Assembly: GCA_030272155.1 (NCBI GenBank)
Contig: CP126191.1
Location: 2,006,501-2,070,500, forward strand
Length of the DNA: 64,000 nucleotides
Direction: 5' to 3'
From: Tetradesmus obliquus
Lineage: Eukaryota; Chlorophyta; Chlorophyceae; Sphaeropleales; Scenedesmaceae
The notes below the pieces were generated by a model, which was given only the letters and a program-made list of their open reading frames with translations, did no database searches and was not told where the DNA came from. Shown here piece after piece: positions 24,201 to 36,269 of this stretch. A program made the translations under genes and the position numbers. Position 1 is the stretch's first letter. Every line of letters starts with the position of its first letter.

Positions 24201-25852
24201 ACATGCAGCAGCAGCAACAGCAGCAGCAGCAGCAGTGGCAGCGGTGAGAAAGCTGGTTGAGGGCGACAGGGGCTGCATTGTTTGCCAGTGCGGCGTTTAC
24301 GGCATGTGCATGTGACCATGCCTGCAGCGAGAGTAGACGTTGGGACTTTTGGTAGCGCAGCAACTTACACTGTTACTTTGTACGAACCATCTGTGCCTAT
24401 TTGTAGTGCAACGGCAGCTCAATCAGGATGCGCTGCCTGTTCGTGTGTTATCTACAGGTACTGCTGCGATTTGCTCAGCTTGTTTGGATATCAGGCATGC
24501 ATTTCAGCCCATTGAGTGACATTGGCAGCAGCAGTGCTTGGCCAGGCTGCGGCTTGTGTTACATGTGCCGCATGCAAGGACAGACAAGGCAGCTGCCAAT
24601 TTTTTGTGCATGGTGAACAGCTGGTGCTGGCCTGGCCCCCCAGGGAGCTTGCGTTCTCAGGCCTCAGGCGTATGCACAGCATCTGTACAGAGGGTTCTAA
24701 GTCGTGTGCTGCCCCTGAGCATGCTTCACATGGTTGGATTGCATATTCGAGATGATGATTACTAATTGGGCCTTTGCGCATAGCCTGGGCATGCATGCAG
24801 CTGGTAGTTGCCAGTGTTTTGGGGGCAGACAGTGATAAGGGGTCAACTGGGCTGGTGTAGATACTATCCATGCAGCAGAAGCATGGGCCTGTGATGAGCT
24901 TGCACATGGCGAGTGATTGCAGGCTCTGCTCCAACCTGCAAAACGACTTGTCAGGCTAGCAGTGATGTTGAGAGTAGTATAGTGCACAGTAGATGGGTCA
25001 AGCTTGAGGGTCATCAAGAAAAAAGGTGGCATACAGCAAGATGGACATAGCTAGGCGTTCAAGTTGAAGGTACTTGTGGTTTGTGGGCAGGGTTCAAACA
25101 GCATATGCTTGCTCAGCAGCTTTCTCATGCTGGTATTTGTTGCACCTGGGTGTTTTGCAGCTGCGCTGTGCAGCCATTGTTGTTGTCTGCTGTTCCTTGC
25201 GCAGCGATGTGCAGGTTCAAGTTGATTTTGCCGTGAAGTGGTTTTGCACGTCGCCGAGATGTGACGAATAAGCTCCTTTGCACTGAGCGCAGAGGTATTT
25301 TCAGCTGTGTTGCTGCTTCAGCTTGAGTAAGCAAGTAAGCAAGCGCCGTGAAACTTGTCACAGTGACTCAGTGGCCTGGTTATTTATGGTAACTGCTTTT
25401 CTCCACTCTTCACGGCGCTGCTTGGCAGCACTCCCAGCCTGGCTAGGTGACAGCTGCATGGCAAGTATGCAGAGTTTCAAAAGGCAATAACAACAGCTGC
25501 CTAAACCCGTAGTTAGAGGTCTCTAGGCGCTTGCTGCTGTGTGCCACACAAGTTGATCCTTGCATGTGACCGGCCCGTTAACGTTGCACATGTTGACTAC
25601 CCATGAGTAATAATACCGCGGGCAGCAGAACATCAGAAGAGTCTTACACATGCCAGCACACTGTGGCAAATGTCCTTGGCCGGATAGCAAGGTTTATGAG
25701 AACCCAACACATCACTGTGCAATGCCGGTGCGCATCAATTGATTGTTGCAACAGCGCAGCATGCACAGCTGTCGAGCAGCACTGCCTTATGATGCAGCCG
25801 CACACAGCATGCGGCCATGCAAAGCGTCGCACTGAGCAACCCGCATGTTGCA
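24201..25852. other. Convergent intergenic region between P450 and symplekin
   Basis: 1.65 kb containing both 3' UTRs and no supportable gene. TTACA at 25644-25648 is a minus-strand TGTAA about 205 bases after the symplekin stop. Confidence 0.5.
25644..25648 (-). terminator. TGTAA polyadenylation signal candidate for symplekin
   Basis: TGTAA on the minus strand, about 205 bases downstream of the symplekin stop codon. Assigned by position and motif only. Confidence 0.5.
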
Positions 25853-28800
25853 TCACTCATCATCTTCAAAGTCCAACATGAATTCCTCATCCCCGCCACC
25901 ATCATCATCCTGCTGCTGCTGCTGCTGCTGCTCCTGCTGGTGGTCCTGCGCTGCTGGTGCTGCAGCCTTACTGGCTTTGCCTCCCTGCTGCTGCGGTGTG
26001 GAGCCAGCAGCATCCGCTGCTGTTGCTGCAGCAGGTGCCTTAGCTTGCTGCTTCTGCGCACTGGCCGCTGCAGCAGCCTTGCCCTTTGCGCCTGCTGCAG
26101 CAGCCTTGCTGCCACCAGCAGCTCCAGCAGCTTTAGCACCAGCAGCAGCACCCTTGTCTGCAGCAGCAGCAGCCTTATCCCCAGCCGCGCCGCCTGCCGC
26201 TGCTGCTGCTGCTGCCAGCCGCGCCTTCTGCCTATTCGTAAGCCGCTCCAGGAAAAGATTTAGCACGTCGCGCACAGGCTGGAACACCGGCACAGCGCAT
26301 TCCTTGCTGGTGGCATACTTGAGCAGCTCCCGCCAGTGGCGCTCCGCAATCTTTTCGAGTGCTGCCTCGAGGATGTTGGGCGGCAGCTGCAGCAGCACCG
26401 GGTAGGAGGCTGGCGCGGCCTTCTCGCAGCAGATGAGGAAGCCCTGCCACTGCTTCTCGTTGGTCCAGATCTGCAGCGCAAAGCGCGAGAAAGGCATACG
26501 TCGTCTTTTCATTGTGCCCGCGCGTACGTCACAGGTTTCATGATCGCTTCCGCACCCACTCATTCTGTCTCAGTGCATCATTCTGTCTCAGTGCATCAGG
26601 AAACCAACTAGCAAGCAGATTAGCAAACAATTATGCAGACCAAGATAAGCAAGTAAATAATCAAAAGCAGACCAGCATGTGATGGCATGCTGTGCTTTGG
26701 CCATTCAGTCAGCCCCCTTCCTGCACCTCTCAATCTGCTGCTTCTGCGGACACCTTCTATCACATCCACACCTGCTTGCTGATGAGGCGCTTGAGCAGCT
26801 CCAGCACCCCACAACACAGTACACCATACACCATTCCCAGCCACAACGCTTACATGCAAAATGCAATGTCTCTGTCAACAACAGGCAATCCTCGGCCACC
26901 TGCTTGCTGATGAGGCGCTTGAGCAGCTCCAGCACAGAACTCATACAGATCTCATACAGAATTCATATAAGACCCCTGCCACTGCTGCTCAAACATACAA
27001 CCCAAACCGCCAACCTGATTGCTGATGAGGCGCTTGAGCAGCTCCAGCACCTCACAACACAAAACACCATCAACATGTAACAATACACAACATACCATCT
27101 ATCACATCCGCACCTGCTTGCTGATGAGGCGCTTGAGCAGCTCCAGCACCGTGTCGGTGAGCTTGGGGCTGATCTGCAGCGCGCTGATGACTGTGCGCAT
27201 GAACAGCTGCGGCAGCGGGCTCAGCGTCTCCAGCCGGCGGATGGCCTGGCAGCAGCAGCGGCAGAGGCGGTGGCAGCAGCAGCAACAGCACAATGTGTTG
27301 GGGAGTTGTGGACTTTGCCAAATCAAGACAGCCCAAACACAGCTAGAAGAGCAGCATCCTGCAATCGCAACCCAAATACTCGCCGCTCTCATCTGCACCA
27401 CCACCGCCACAGGGAACACCTCCGGCACCCACACATGCACACGCAAACAGTATCTCTCTCTCACCACAACCACAACCACCACACCAGCCAGCCCGCTGCG
27501 CTCACCTGCACCACCACAGCCACGGCGAACACCTCCAGCCCCACACATGCACACGCATACACCCTGTGTCTCTTAAGCACCACTATGGCCACCTGCAGCA
27601 GCTCGCCGCTCTCACCTGCACCACCACAGCCACAGGGAATACCTCAGGCGCGTGCAGCGCCACATCCAGCGCCGCCGTCTGCTGCTTCGTGCTCAGCCGC
27701 AGCGCAGGACTGCTGCGCAGCTGATGCAGCGCCACCAGCAGCTCCGTCGGCTTGAAGTGGGGCTGGCTGTTACTAACACTGTTACTAACGTTACTTCCTG
27801 CCGTGCCGGGCGCTGCGGTGGCTAGCCGGCGGTACAGCAGCCGCAGCTGCGGCTTGGAAAGCTGCGCTACCAACTGCGGCAGCAGCCGCACCACATCTGC
27901 TTTCGGCATGGCTGGAGTAACTGGCGCAAGCAGCCTGGCATCTTTGCTGGCTGCAAAGTTAGCCACGCAGGCAGCAACCAGCTGCTGTGGTGGGGGTGAG
28001 GCCTCTGTGAGGGCTTGCAGCATGGCCAGCAGTAGCTCTGTGGAGTCCTCTGGGGGCTGCTGTACGAGGGGCAGCAGCTGGGGGCTGTCTGCGGTGATGG
28101 CACGGGCCAGGCTGGCTGCGTAGCGGTCCATGCCGGCCCGCGCGGCAGCACCTGCAGAGGACATGATGCAAACGGTGCGGCAGCAGCGCAAGTGTGAGAC
28201 AAGGAGTTGTGAGAACAAGGTGTGCCATGGGTTTGTATCGGGAGAGGCTGGCTGCGTCGCGGTCCATACGAGCACCCGCGGCGGCGCCTAATGCGTGGTG
28301 CGGCAGGGCAAAGTGTGACAGTGGGTCGTGTGTTCAGGGTGTACTTGGAGGTGGCGGTGCATGGAGCTAAGCTGGCTGCGTAGCGGTCCATGCCAACATG
28401 CGCGGCAGCACCTGCACAGGACACGGTGCATGGTGCGGCAGCAGGGCAAGTTGTGAGGGGACACTGCATGAGATACAGTATGCCGGGTGTTGTGAGAGTG
28501 CATGGGAAGAGCTGGCTGTGTAGCAGTTGATGCACGCGCGGCGGCGCCTACAGGGGACATGATGCGTGCCATGGAGCCGGTAGTGTAGTGAAGAAGCGTC
28601 AGTAGTAGCACACAGTAAAGTGCAGGTGGCCCCATCACCTGCTTTGCCGTACGTCTCGAGCAGCACCCGCATCAGCTCAGGCTTGCGCGCGCACAGCGAC
28701 ATGAACAGCATGCACTGCTGCGCAGCAACCTCCACATCCAGCTCAGGCTCAGCCTCCTCCTGCTGCTGCTGCTGCTGGTCTCCAGCACCTACTGCTTCCT

Positions 28801-29978
28801 GCTTGCAAGCCTGCTGCTCGGGATCCTGTTGCTGCTGCTGCTGCTCTGTGTCTTGCTGCTGTGTCTTGAACTGAGGGCTGCTGCTGGGCTGCTCCCCGAC
28901 CTGCTGCTGCTGCCCATCAGCTGCGGTGCCACCAGCAGCATCACTCGCCTGCTGCTGCTGCTGCTGCTCGGCCTGCTGCCGCGCAGCCAGCAGCTTGCGC
29001 GGCTCAAGCAGCAGCAGCAGCTGCGCCGTCGCAAACTGCACAATCTCGCCCGCAAAGCTCTCCCAAGCCATCAGCTGGCTCACCAGAAGCCGCACAGCAT
29101 GCTCTCTTGTAGCAGCCTCATCTGCAACGCTGGCTTGTAACACAAGCTGCAGCAGCTGCTGCCGCATCGGCGGCCTGCCCTCTATCAAACTTTGTGCAGC
29201 ATCCAGTGCAAGCACAGCCCAGCCGGATCCTTGCTGTAGAAGTTGCTGCAGGAAATGCAGCGTGGCCTGCAGTGGCAGCACTGGGGCATCCTGCAGTAGC
29301 CGGGCGATGGCTGGGTCGCTGGAAGGCAGCTGCTGCTGCAGGCCTTGCAGCACTGACAGCAGTACTGCCTCGTACTGCGTGCCTGACAGGTCCTGCACTG
29401 CGCTGCTGCCGCTGCTGCTGCCGAGTTTGCTACGGCTACCCCTGCCGCTAGTGCGCTGTCTCTGCTGTTTGTCTACCTGCTGCTTCTGAGTGGCAGGGCT
29501 GCCAGCAGGCTCAGCTTCTGCTTCCTGCATGTCTACATCTACAGCATCGCCATTGCCTTCCAACCTTTGCTGCTGCTGCTGCTGCTGCTGGTCAGCATCT
29601 GCGCCCTGCTCTTCGTCACCACCCTCTTCCTCCCTGGCTGCTGCACCTGCATCCTCACCCTCTGCTGCTGCTGCTGCTGCAGCCGCCGCACCGCCATCTA
29701 ACGTCTGTGCCGCCAGCGCCGCTGCCAACGCATACAGCCAGCGCACCACCAGCAGGTGCCCCCTGTTGGAATGGTAATCACCCAGCACGTGCTGCAGCAT
29801 CAGCGCAGACAGGCCGTCAGCTTGTGGTGCCTGGCTGGCAAGCCTGCTCAAAAGCAGCTCACGGAAGTTCCTGATGGGTTTGTTCTTGGTGGCTCCCAAA
29901 ATGCGCTGCACAGCGCACTGCCGCAGCTGCTGCATCTGCTTGTCACTGAGAGAGGCTGGCAGCGGGCTCGGCAGCTGA

Positions 29979-30012
<34 letters not shown>

Positions 30013-30375
30013 TGGTGGCAGTAGGAGTGGTGACTGCGGCTGCAGCATCGGCAGCGGCAGCAGCAGCGCCTGCTACTGCTGCTCGCCGCCGCGGGTCCAC
30101 AACCTGCTGCTGCTGCTGTTGCTGCGCGGCTGCTGCTGCCAGCACTGCAGCCGCTGCTGCAGCATCTGGCTCCTGCTGCTGCTGCTGCTGCTGCTGCTGG
30201 GCGGCTGCTGCATTTGCAGGTACTGCTGCTGCTGCTGCTGGGCCTGGCGCCGGTGCTCCTATGATGGGTGTTGGTGCTGCGTCTGTGTCTGCTGCTGGCT
30301 TTAGCGGCAGGTTGTGCATCCAGCGCAGCACCAGCTCAGCCAGCACCTCAGGGGAGATTTGGCTGATGATGGTCT

Positions 30376-30416
<41 letters not shown>

Positions 30417-33400
30417 TGTACGATCAGCTATTGATGTTGTAAGCGATGGATGTGGGACAGCAACGCAAACCGGAGCCGCGTGCGTCCCATCAAAGATGCT
30501 TATATGCCTGATGCAGCCACTGCTGATGTGTACTGCGCCCTAGCAGCGGTGCAAATTGCACCCCCCCCCCCCCCCCACAGCTGCTGCGCCTCCATTCTGG
30601 CAGGCCAGGCACACCACCGTGGTGCAAGCCCTTACAAGCAGTCCTGGTGCACATCCTATCAATGCCTCACCTCCACTGCCTGCTGCTGCTGCTGTGCGCA
30701 CCGGGCAGGCCAGGCACATCAGCCGCAAGCACCTACAAGCAGCCCTGCTGCACTTGCTGATGCTCACCTCCACTGCCTGCTGCTGCTGCTGTGCGCACCA
30801 GGCAGGCCAGGCACATCAGCCGCAAGCACCTACAAACTGCACTGCTGCACTTGCTGATGCCTCACCTCCACTGCCTGCTGCTGCTGCTGGTGCGCCACAA
30901 GCACCTTTGGCCGCCCCATATCAAACCCCTGGCGCACACACCTCCCCTGTGCCCATTCCTCCCCCCGTTCCTCCCAAACCCAAGCAGCTCACCTCCACTG
31001 CCTGCTGCTGCTGGTGCGCCACCAGCACCTCCAGCACCCGCTGCACGTCACTCGTAGGGTCAGCAGACCTTGCAATGCCGCCAGGCAGCAGCATCGACAG
31101 CACGTCACCCCCCTGCTGCTGCTGCTGCTGCTGCTGCTGGGCTTGCAGGGGTGTGGGCGTGGGTGTGCGGGCAGGCGTGTTGCCGGCTGAGGAATCTGGC
31201 ACTGCTGGCGTTGCGGAGCGAGGCACTTTGGCATCAGGGCCGCCTTGCTCTGCTGCCTTGCGCTTCTCACTGGCCCTCTCAGCTGCACGAGCCCTGCAGC
31301 AGACATGCAGCAGATATGCAGCACACACAGCTAAGGAGCAGTGCATGTGCCATGGCCCACTGTTGCTGTTATATAACACTGAGCACTTGCTATCCAGCAA
31401 CACTATTGGCAGACATCACACCATTGCTCACGTTGATGCAAGACCACAGCGCACGCATGCAACCCCTGCACCTGCCACGTACTGGCCGCTGCTGCAACTG
31501 TGATTACCAAACCACCAAACCACCATCACGCCACCCGACGCACGCACCTGGCGGCCGCTCCCTCTATGTACCGCAGCGCCGAGTCACCAACTGCATCAGC
31601 GCCAGTACCTCGAAGCGCTGCCTCAAGCTTTTCCCGCATGAGACAGAGGATCATGCTGACTCACGATCACAGAGCATGCATGCAACTCCTGTGCCTGCCA
31701 TGTACTCGCCCCTGCTGCAGCTGCCTGCCGCCACAACCACACCGCACCACACCACACCCCGCACCTGGCGGCCGCCCGCTCGATGTGCCGCAGCGCTGAG
31801 TCAGCGACTGCATCTGCACCAATGCCCCGCAGCGCTGCCTCCAGCTTTCCCCGCATAATACAATTGAGCATGCTGACTCACGATCACAGTGCATGCATGC
31901 AACCCCTGTACCTGCCAAGTACTCGCCGCTGTTGCTGCAGCTGCGCCCCGCCACAACAACCACACCGCACCACACCACACTACACCAAGCCACACACGCA
32001 CCTGGCTGCCGCGCGCTCAATGTGCCGCAGCGCTGAGTCAGCGACTGCATCAGCGCCAATGCCTCGCAGCGCTGCCTCCAGCTGCTGCTGCCAGGGCCTG
32101 CTGGCGTCGCTGTTGCTGCGCATGATGCGCGACAGCATGTCTTTGAGTGCCGCGCCGCAGCTGGCGGCTATGCAGGACTGGCCGTCGCCTGGCACCGGGG
32201 ACTTGAAGATGGCCTGCGACAGTTTACGAGTTGTTGCATGTGGGCATGTGGGCAAGAGGGGAGTTTTCAGCATCATAAGGAGTTGTACACAAACATTACA
32301 GAAGAAACACACCTCAGCTACGTACGCCAGGTTGCTGGAGCTCAGCGCTGCCTGCTAGCCGCACAGCAGAATGCACCACAGAATCTACCTCAACTCTAAC
32401 CACGCATCCAGGCAATCCAGCACACAAAGTCACACCCTGCTCAGCAGCAGCAGCAGCACACCTTGTTTGCCAGCTCCAGCAGCGCCGGCAGCGCCTTACT
32501 CATCAGCTGTCCCCGCTGCATCGCCACACACCCCAGCGCCTTCACCACACACACCACCACAGGCCCTGGCTGCTGCTGCACCCCTGGCTCTTTCAGCAGC
32601 TCCGACAGCTGCATAATGAGGCCATCTGCTGCTGCAGCAAGGCCATCTGCAGCAGGTGCGCGCGCCGCATCTGCTGATGTGTACAGTAGCACGGCCTGCT
32701 CACTGAGCTTGATGCCCGCTATGCGCAGCGCTACCTCGGCGGCCGCGCTGCTGCTGAGGCTGCACACTGCTGCCTGCAACTGCTGCACTGCTGCCCAGGC
32801 CGCATCGCGCGCTGCGTCACCCTGCGGACATGCAGAACACAGCACATGTGTGGTCAAGTTTGTACCACATAACTTTGGCTAAGTTCAGAAAGGAGGATTT
32901 GAAGCACAGCAGTGAACTTGGCAACTGCCACTCAGTAGAGTGCAGCGTAGAGATTGCCAGCGCAAGTAATGCACTGCTGCCACTGCAACCTGCTGCCAGC
33001 AACCCTGTTGTAAGCAGCTGTCCACGGGGCAAAGTCCTGCAAGCAGCTGCAAGCTGCTGGCACCCAGTCAAACACATACTGAAACCTACCTGCAGCTGCT
33101 GCTGCACGCTGCTGCTTAAGCAACACCAGCAGCCTGCTAGAGCTGCACACACCGCAGCTTGCAGGAAACCTGACCTGCTGCGGTCATACATATCCTGTGT
33201 CCTGCCTTGCCACGCATGAGAGATAACATGGCATCCAAGCAACCTACAGCTCAGGCTGATGACCACGCTGCAAACAATGATCACAACGATTCCTCACCTG
33301 CGGTGCCCCTACACGCAGCGCAAAGCCCGCCTGCAGCACGCCGTGCGCTGCAATCGCCGCCTGCCGCGCCACCTGCACCTGCTCATCGCCTGCCAGCGCA

Positions 33401-34092
33401 GTCAGGCATGCTGCTGACGCGCCCAGCACTGCTGCTGCGGGCCGCGCTGCTACTGCTGCGGACAGCAGCTCGAGCAGCTGCCGCCGCACTGAGGCTGCCT
33501 TGTCCACCTGCAGGGCAACACAGCAGAAACAAACAAGTAAAGCAATTAGGCTGAGAGGAGTTTCTACTAAGGTATTATATGCAGGCATGCCGTGCACAGG
33601 CTTGCTTGCCGGAGCATCGCATTGCTAGTGCAGCTGCAATTGAGCAAAGGCGGTGTGTTGCGCGCCATGCCTTTGGCGTTGCACACACCAACCAGCAAGC
33701 TGCGTTGTTTTGGCCTTACTGTCCCAACTGGCAAACATGCTGTTGCTGTACAGTGCATCCAACCTTGCCAACTGCTCCAGCACACTGCTGCTGTAGAGCA
33801 CTGGCAGCAGTACTGGGCCAGGCTGCCCAGGCTGCTGACCTGAAACTCGACCAGCTCCACAATAAACGTATCCAACAGCGCTGGATCATTCTTAACGAGC
33901 AGTTCATGCAGTTGGCTCAAGTGCTGGACCTGCAGGACAGCAGCAGCAACACCAAGCAGTAGCACCGACGCCTCAGATCATGCCAGCTGAATGACATGCT
34001 GCAGGCGCAGCTTATGCTACGTGTACCTTTTGTTGCGCCTTAGTAGCGAGCTTGGCGTTGTTCAACGCCTCTACGGCCTGCTCGCTCGCCAT
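25853..34092 (-). CDS. SYMPK: Symplekin / Pta1-like mRNA 3'-end processing scaffold
   Basis: Symplekin is the scaffold that links CPSF, CstF and the Ssu72 phosphatase in pre-mRNA cleavage and polyadenylation. Eleven exons join to 1432 residues: 34027-34092, 33840-33929, 33298-33507, 32462-32821, 32313-32351, 32002-32213, 30993-31293, 28639-30373, 27616-28151, 27114-27245 and 25853-26470. N-terminal HEAT repeats begin with VQHLSQLHELLVKNDPALLD and ASVRRQLLELLSAAV. A basic RASEKRKAAEQ patch follows near 330. The C-terminal symplekin domain (about 1010-1300) shows DVVRLLPQLVAQLSKPQLR, FKPTELLVALHQL, LPQLFMRTVISALQ, LELLKRLISKQIW and VLLQLPPNILEAALEK. Exon 8 carries long Q/A/E-rich insertions not found in animal orthologues. 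The tail is Lys/Ala-rich and ends FEDDE. Five splice edges have partial copies in adjacent introns. Confidence 0.93.
26562..26597 (+). repeat. 18-base perfect tandem repeat
   Basis: CATTCTGTCTCAGTGCAT occurs twice back to back inside the last symplekin intron. Confidence 0.9.
26769..27055 (-). repeat. Three copies of the 3' end and donor of symplekin exon 10
   Basis: Copies start near 26769, 26897 and 27011; the true exon end is at 27110-27149. Each repeats about 38 bases that encode LELLKRLISKQ plus the donor, with almost no change, while the sequence between them differs. Spacing is about 100-128 bases. Confidence 0.9.
27387..27545 (-). repeat. Two copies of the 3' end and donor of symplekin exon 9
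   Basis: 27387-27428 and 27501-27540 repeat the exon end at 27611-27655 (encoding APEVFPVAVVVQ) with its donor. The flanking CACATGCACACGCA strings also recur, so the repeat unit is about 115 bases and includes intron. Confidence 0.85.
28247..28563 (-). repeat. Three copies of the 5' end and acceptor of symplekin exon 9
   Basis: 28247-28303, 28372-28428 and 28510-28563 repeat the exon 9 start at 28109-28165 (encoding AAARAGMDRYAASLA with its acceptor), spaced about 125-138 bases. The 28372 copy is closest to the true exon. All lie in the upstream intron. Confidence 0.88.
30561..30576 (+). repeat. 16-base homopolymer C tract
   Basis: Sixteen consecutive C on the plus strand (G on the symplekin sense strand) within an intron. 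It may be a polymerase-slippage-prone site and its exact length is uncertain. Confidence 0.85.
30666..30900 (-). repeat. Three copies of the 3' end and donor of symplekin exon 7
   Basis: Copies starting near 30666, 30763 and 30861 repeat the exon 7 end (fwd from 30988: CTCACCTCCACTGCC then a CTG run), with a period of about 97 bases. Intron sequence such as GCAGGCCAGGCACATCAGCC is carried along. Confidence 0.85.
31543..31860 (-). repeat. Two copies of the 3' end and donor of symplekin exon 6
   Basis: 31543-31640 and 31761-31858 repeat about 97 bases of exon 6 (31999-32095, encoding LEAALRGIGADAVADSALRH and onward) with donor. Spacing is about 220-238 bases. These are the longest exon-edge copies in the window. 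Confidence 0.88.
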
Positions 34093-34506
34093 GCTGATCG
34101 CCTGCTACGCAGCTCTGCCTACATGGGTGATAAGACCGGAGCAATACAACGTGGATTGATGATCATTGCGTCATCATCAGCACAGCCTGATCATTTGGCT
34201 AATCAGACAAGTCCTATGATTGCTGCTACTGCTGCTGCTTCTCATAAGCACAGACTCTCCATTCGTCACAGTTTGACTATGTAGGAGTTAAGCATCTTTA
34301 GATACGAATTTCGTGCTCTGTCAATCCAAGTGGTACAACATTGTCATGAACAGGTACTTGTACCCAGGCCTGTTCCCAGGCCTGCCCATTACATGCACAC
34401 GCTTGGCGTGCTTTAAGTAGGAAATGCCTGCAAGCAGATGTTCTTTGAAACATAGTCGACACAGAGCGGTGCCACCAGCCAACCTGAAGTCTCAGCGCGC
34501 AGCACG
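34093..34506. promoter_or_regulatory. Shared upstream region of symplekin and the Tudor/RidA gene
   Basis: 414 bases separate two divergent start codons, so a compact bidirectional promoter is likely. A CCCAGGCCTG direct repeat lies near 34364-34383. No TATA box is evident. Confidence 0.5.
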
Positions 34507-35561
34507 ATGGGCAACAAGGATCATCTTTTAGAGTACAAGCATGCAGAAGTAGCGAAGATTTTTCCATTATATTGTACTGTTCCATTCAAAGGTGAGGCTT
34601 GTTGAGGAGAATGCACCCACCGTGCGGGCACTTCCACGCTGCGCATTGTCTTGCCCAAGGATAGATCAGCACACCCTTGGCAGCTTGTTGAAGCACTTGT
34701 GTAGCATCTCTGTTTCATGCAAGGGGCACTGAAGACCGTGGAACGCGTGCTATTTCAATCTCCCTCCATTTCCAATTCAAACTTGCTGCTGTTGCTGCCC
34801 CTGACATGTGCAGGCACCGTCAAGGCAGTGTGAGTGCCCTGGCCTTGAATAACAAAGTAAAGCTAAGGACCCTGTCAGGGCACCAGCACGTTGTTGCAGT
34901 GCCAGCAGGCACACGCGACCTCAGAACCTGGTGTTGTGACGTACATCTGAACTGCCACAGAACTTGCAGCAACCTTCATGTCTGCAGCAACAGTGTTATG
35001 AACAGCATCACCGCAGCCAGGCATGTGTGCACCTCCTGTGCCTTGCAGCGGCAGCAGCATCTCTCTGCTGATGTTGTTGCTGCTGTCACCTGCATTGTGC
35101 TCAGGCTGACCCTGCCGCTGGCTGGGCGGCATCCTGCTACACATGCATGCTCCCAGCCTAGCAGCGACTAGGTCTTCCTCATTTCTGTCTGCCTAAATGT
35201 CCTCTCAACTTTTCAAATATGCAGGGACACCAGCGGCAAGGACGACACCCCCTTCAGGGTGGTGTACGAGGATGGCGACAGCGAGTGGATCGGCCTGGAG
35301 GAGTGAGCGCGCCCTGGCAGCAGCAGCAGCAGCAGCAGCAGCTGCTGCAGCAGCAGCTCGCTTGCCATCACCAGCTAGTCACAAAGCCTGCATCAGCCGG
35401 AGCACGACTGCTCTCATCGTCAAATTCCCAACATTCGCATGCAGTTAGCAGCTGTGGCCCACCTCACCATGCGCCCTTGATGCACCATGGCACGTGAGAC
35501 CTCTATGCACTTGCCGCGCATCGTCCTTGCTCGCTGTGCCTGCCTGCGTTTGGTGTGACAC

Positions 35562-35637
<76 letters not shown>

Positions 35638-35913
35638 ACAGGCTGAAGTCGATTCTGGTCAAGACCAGCAGCAAGCAGCAGGAGGCGTCTAAGAGTGACA
35701 GTGAGTCTACTCCTGTACTGCTGAATGTTGCACTGCTGCACGTCGTATTGCTGTGGGTTGTATCGCTGCAGGTGGTGTTGTGTGTGCGGTGTGCCTGTCT
35801 AACGTTGTAGTGTGCATGTCTACTGCAGTGCTGCCAGCCAGTTCTGCTGCAGCATTGCAGCTCTTCTGTGCAAGGGCTGTTTGCATGGCTTGATCACACA
35901 TGCCGCCTGTATA

Positions 35914-35968
<55 letters not shown>

Positions 35969-36214
35969 GTTTTCATTGTTTCACTATAGAAAAGCGTGCG
36001 AGGTCTAACAAGCAGGCTGCTGCGGAGCCCCAGCCAGCAGCAGCAAAGGATGACGCAGCAGCAGCTGCTGCCGCGGACCAGCAAGAGGGCAAGTCCAAGA
36101 AGCAGCGGCATGGGGGCACCTCACAGCAGCAGCAGCAGCGGAAGGATGCTGCTGCTGCTGCAGCTGATGCTGCAAGGGAAGCCCTGAAGGCTGCAAAGGC
36201 AGCAGCAAAGAAGG

Positions 36215-36269
<55 letters not shown>

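Noticed and set aside
24201-25852. Short open frames downstream of the P450
   Set aside because: None shows family motifs, splice continuity or composition unlike random frames.
32935-33200. Possible extra symplekin exon between exons 3 and 4
   Set aside because: The open minus-strand stretch cannot be joined in phase to both neighbours, while exons 3 and 4 join directly.
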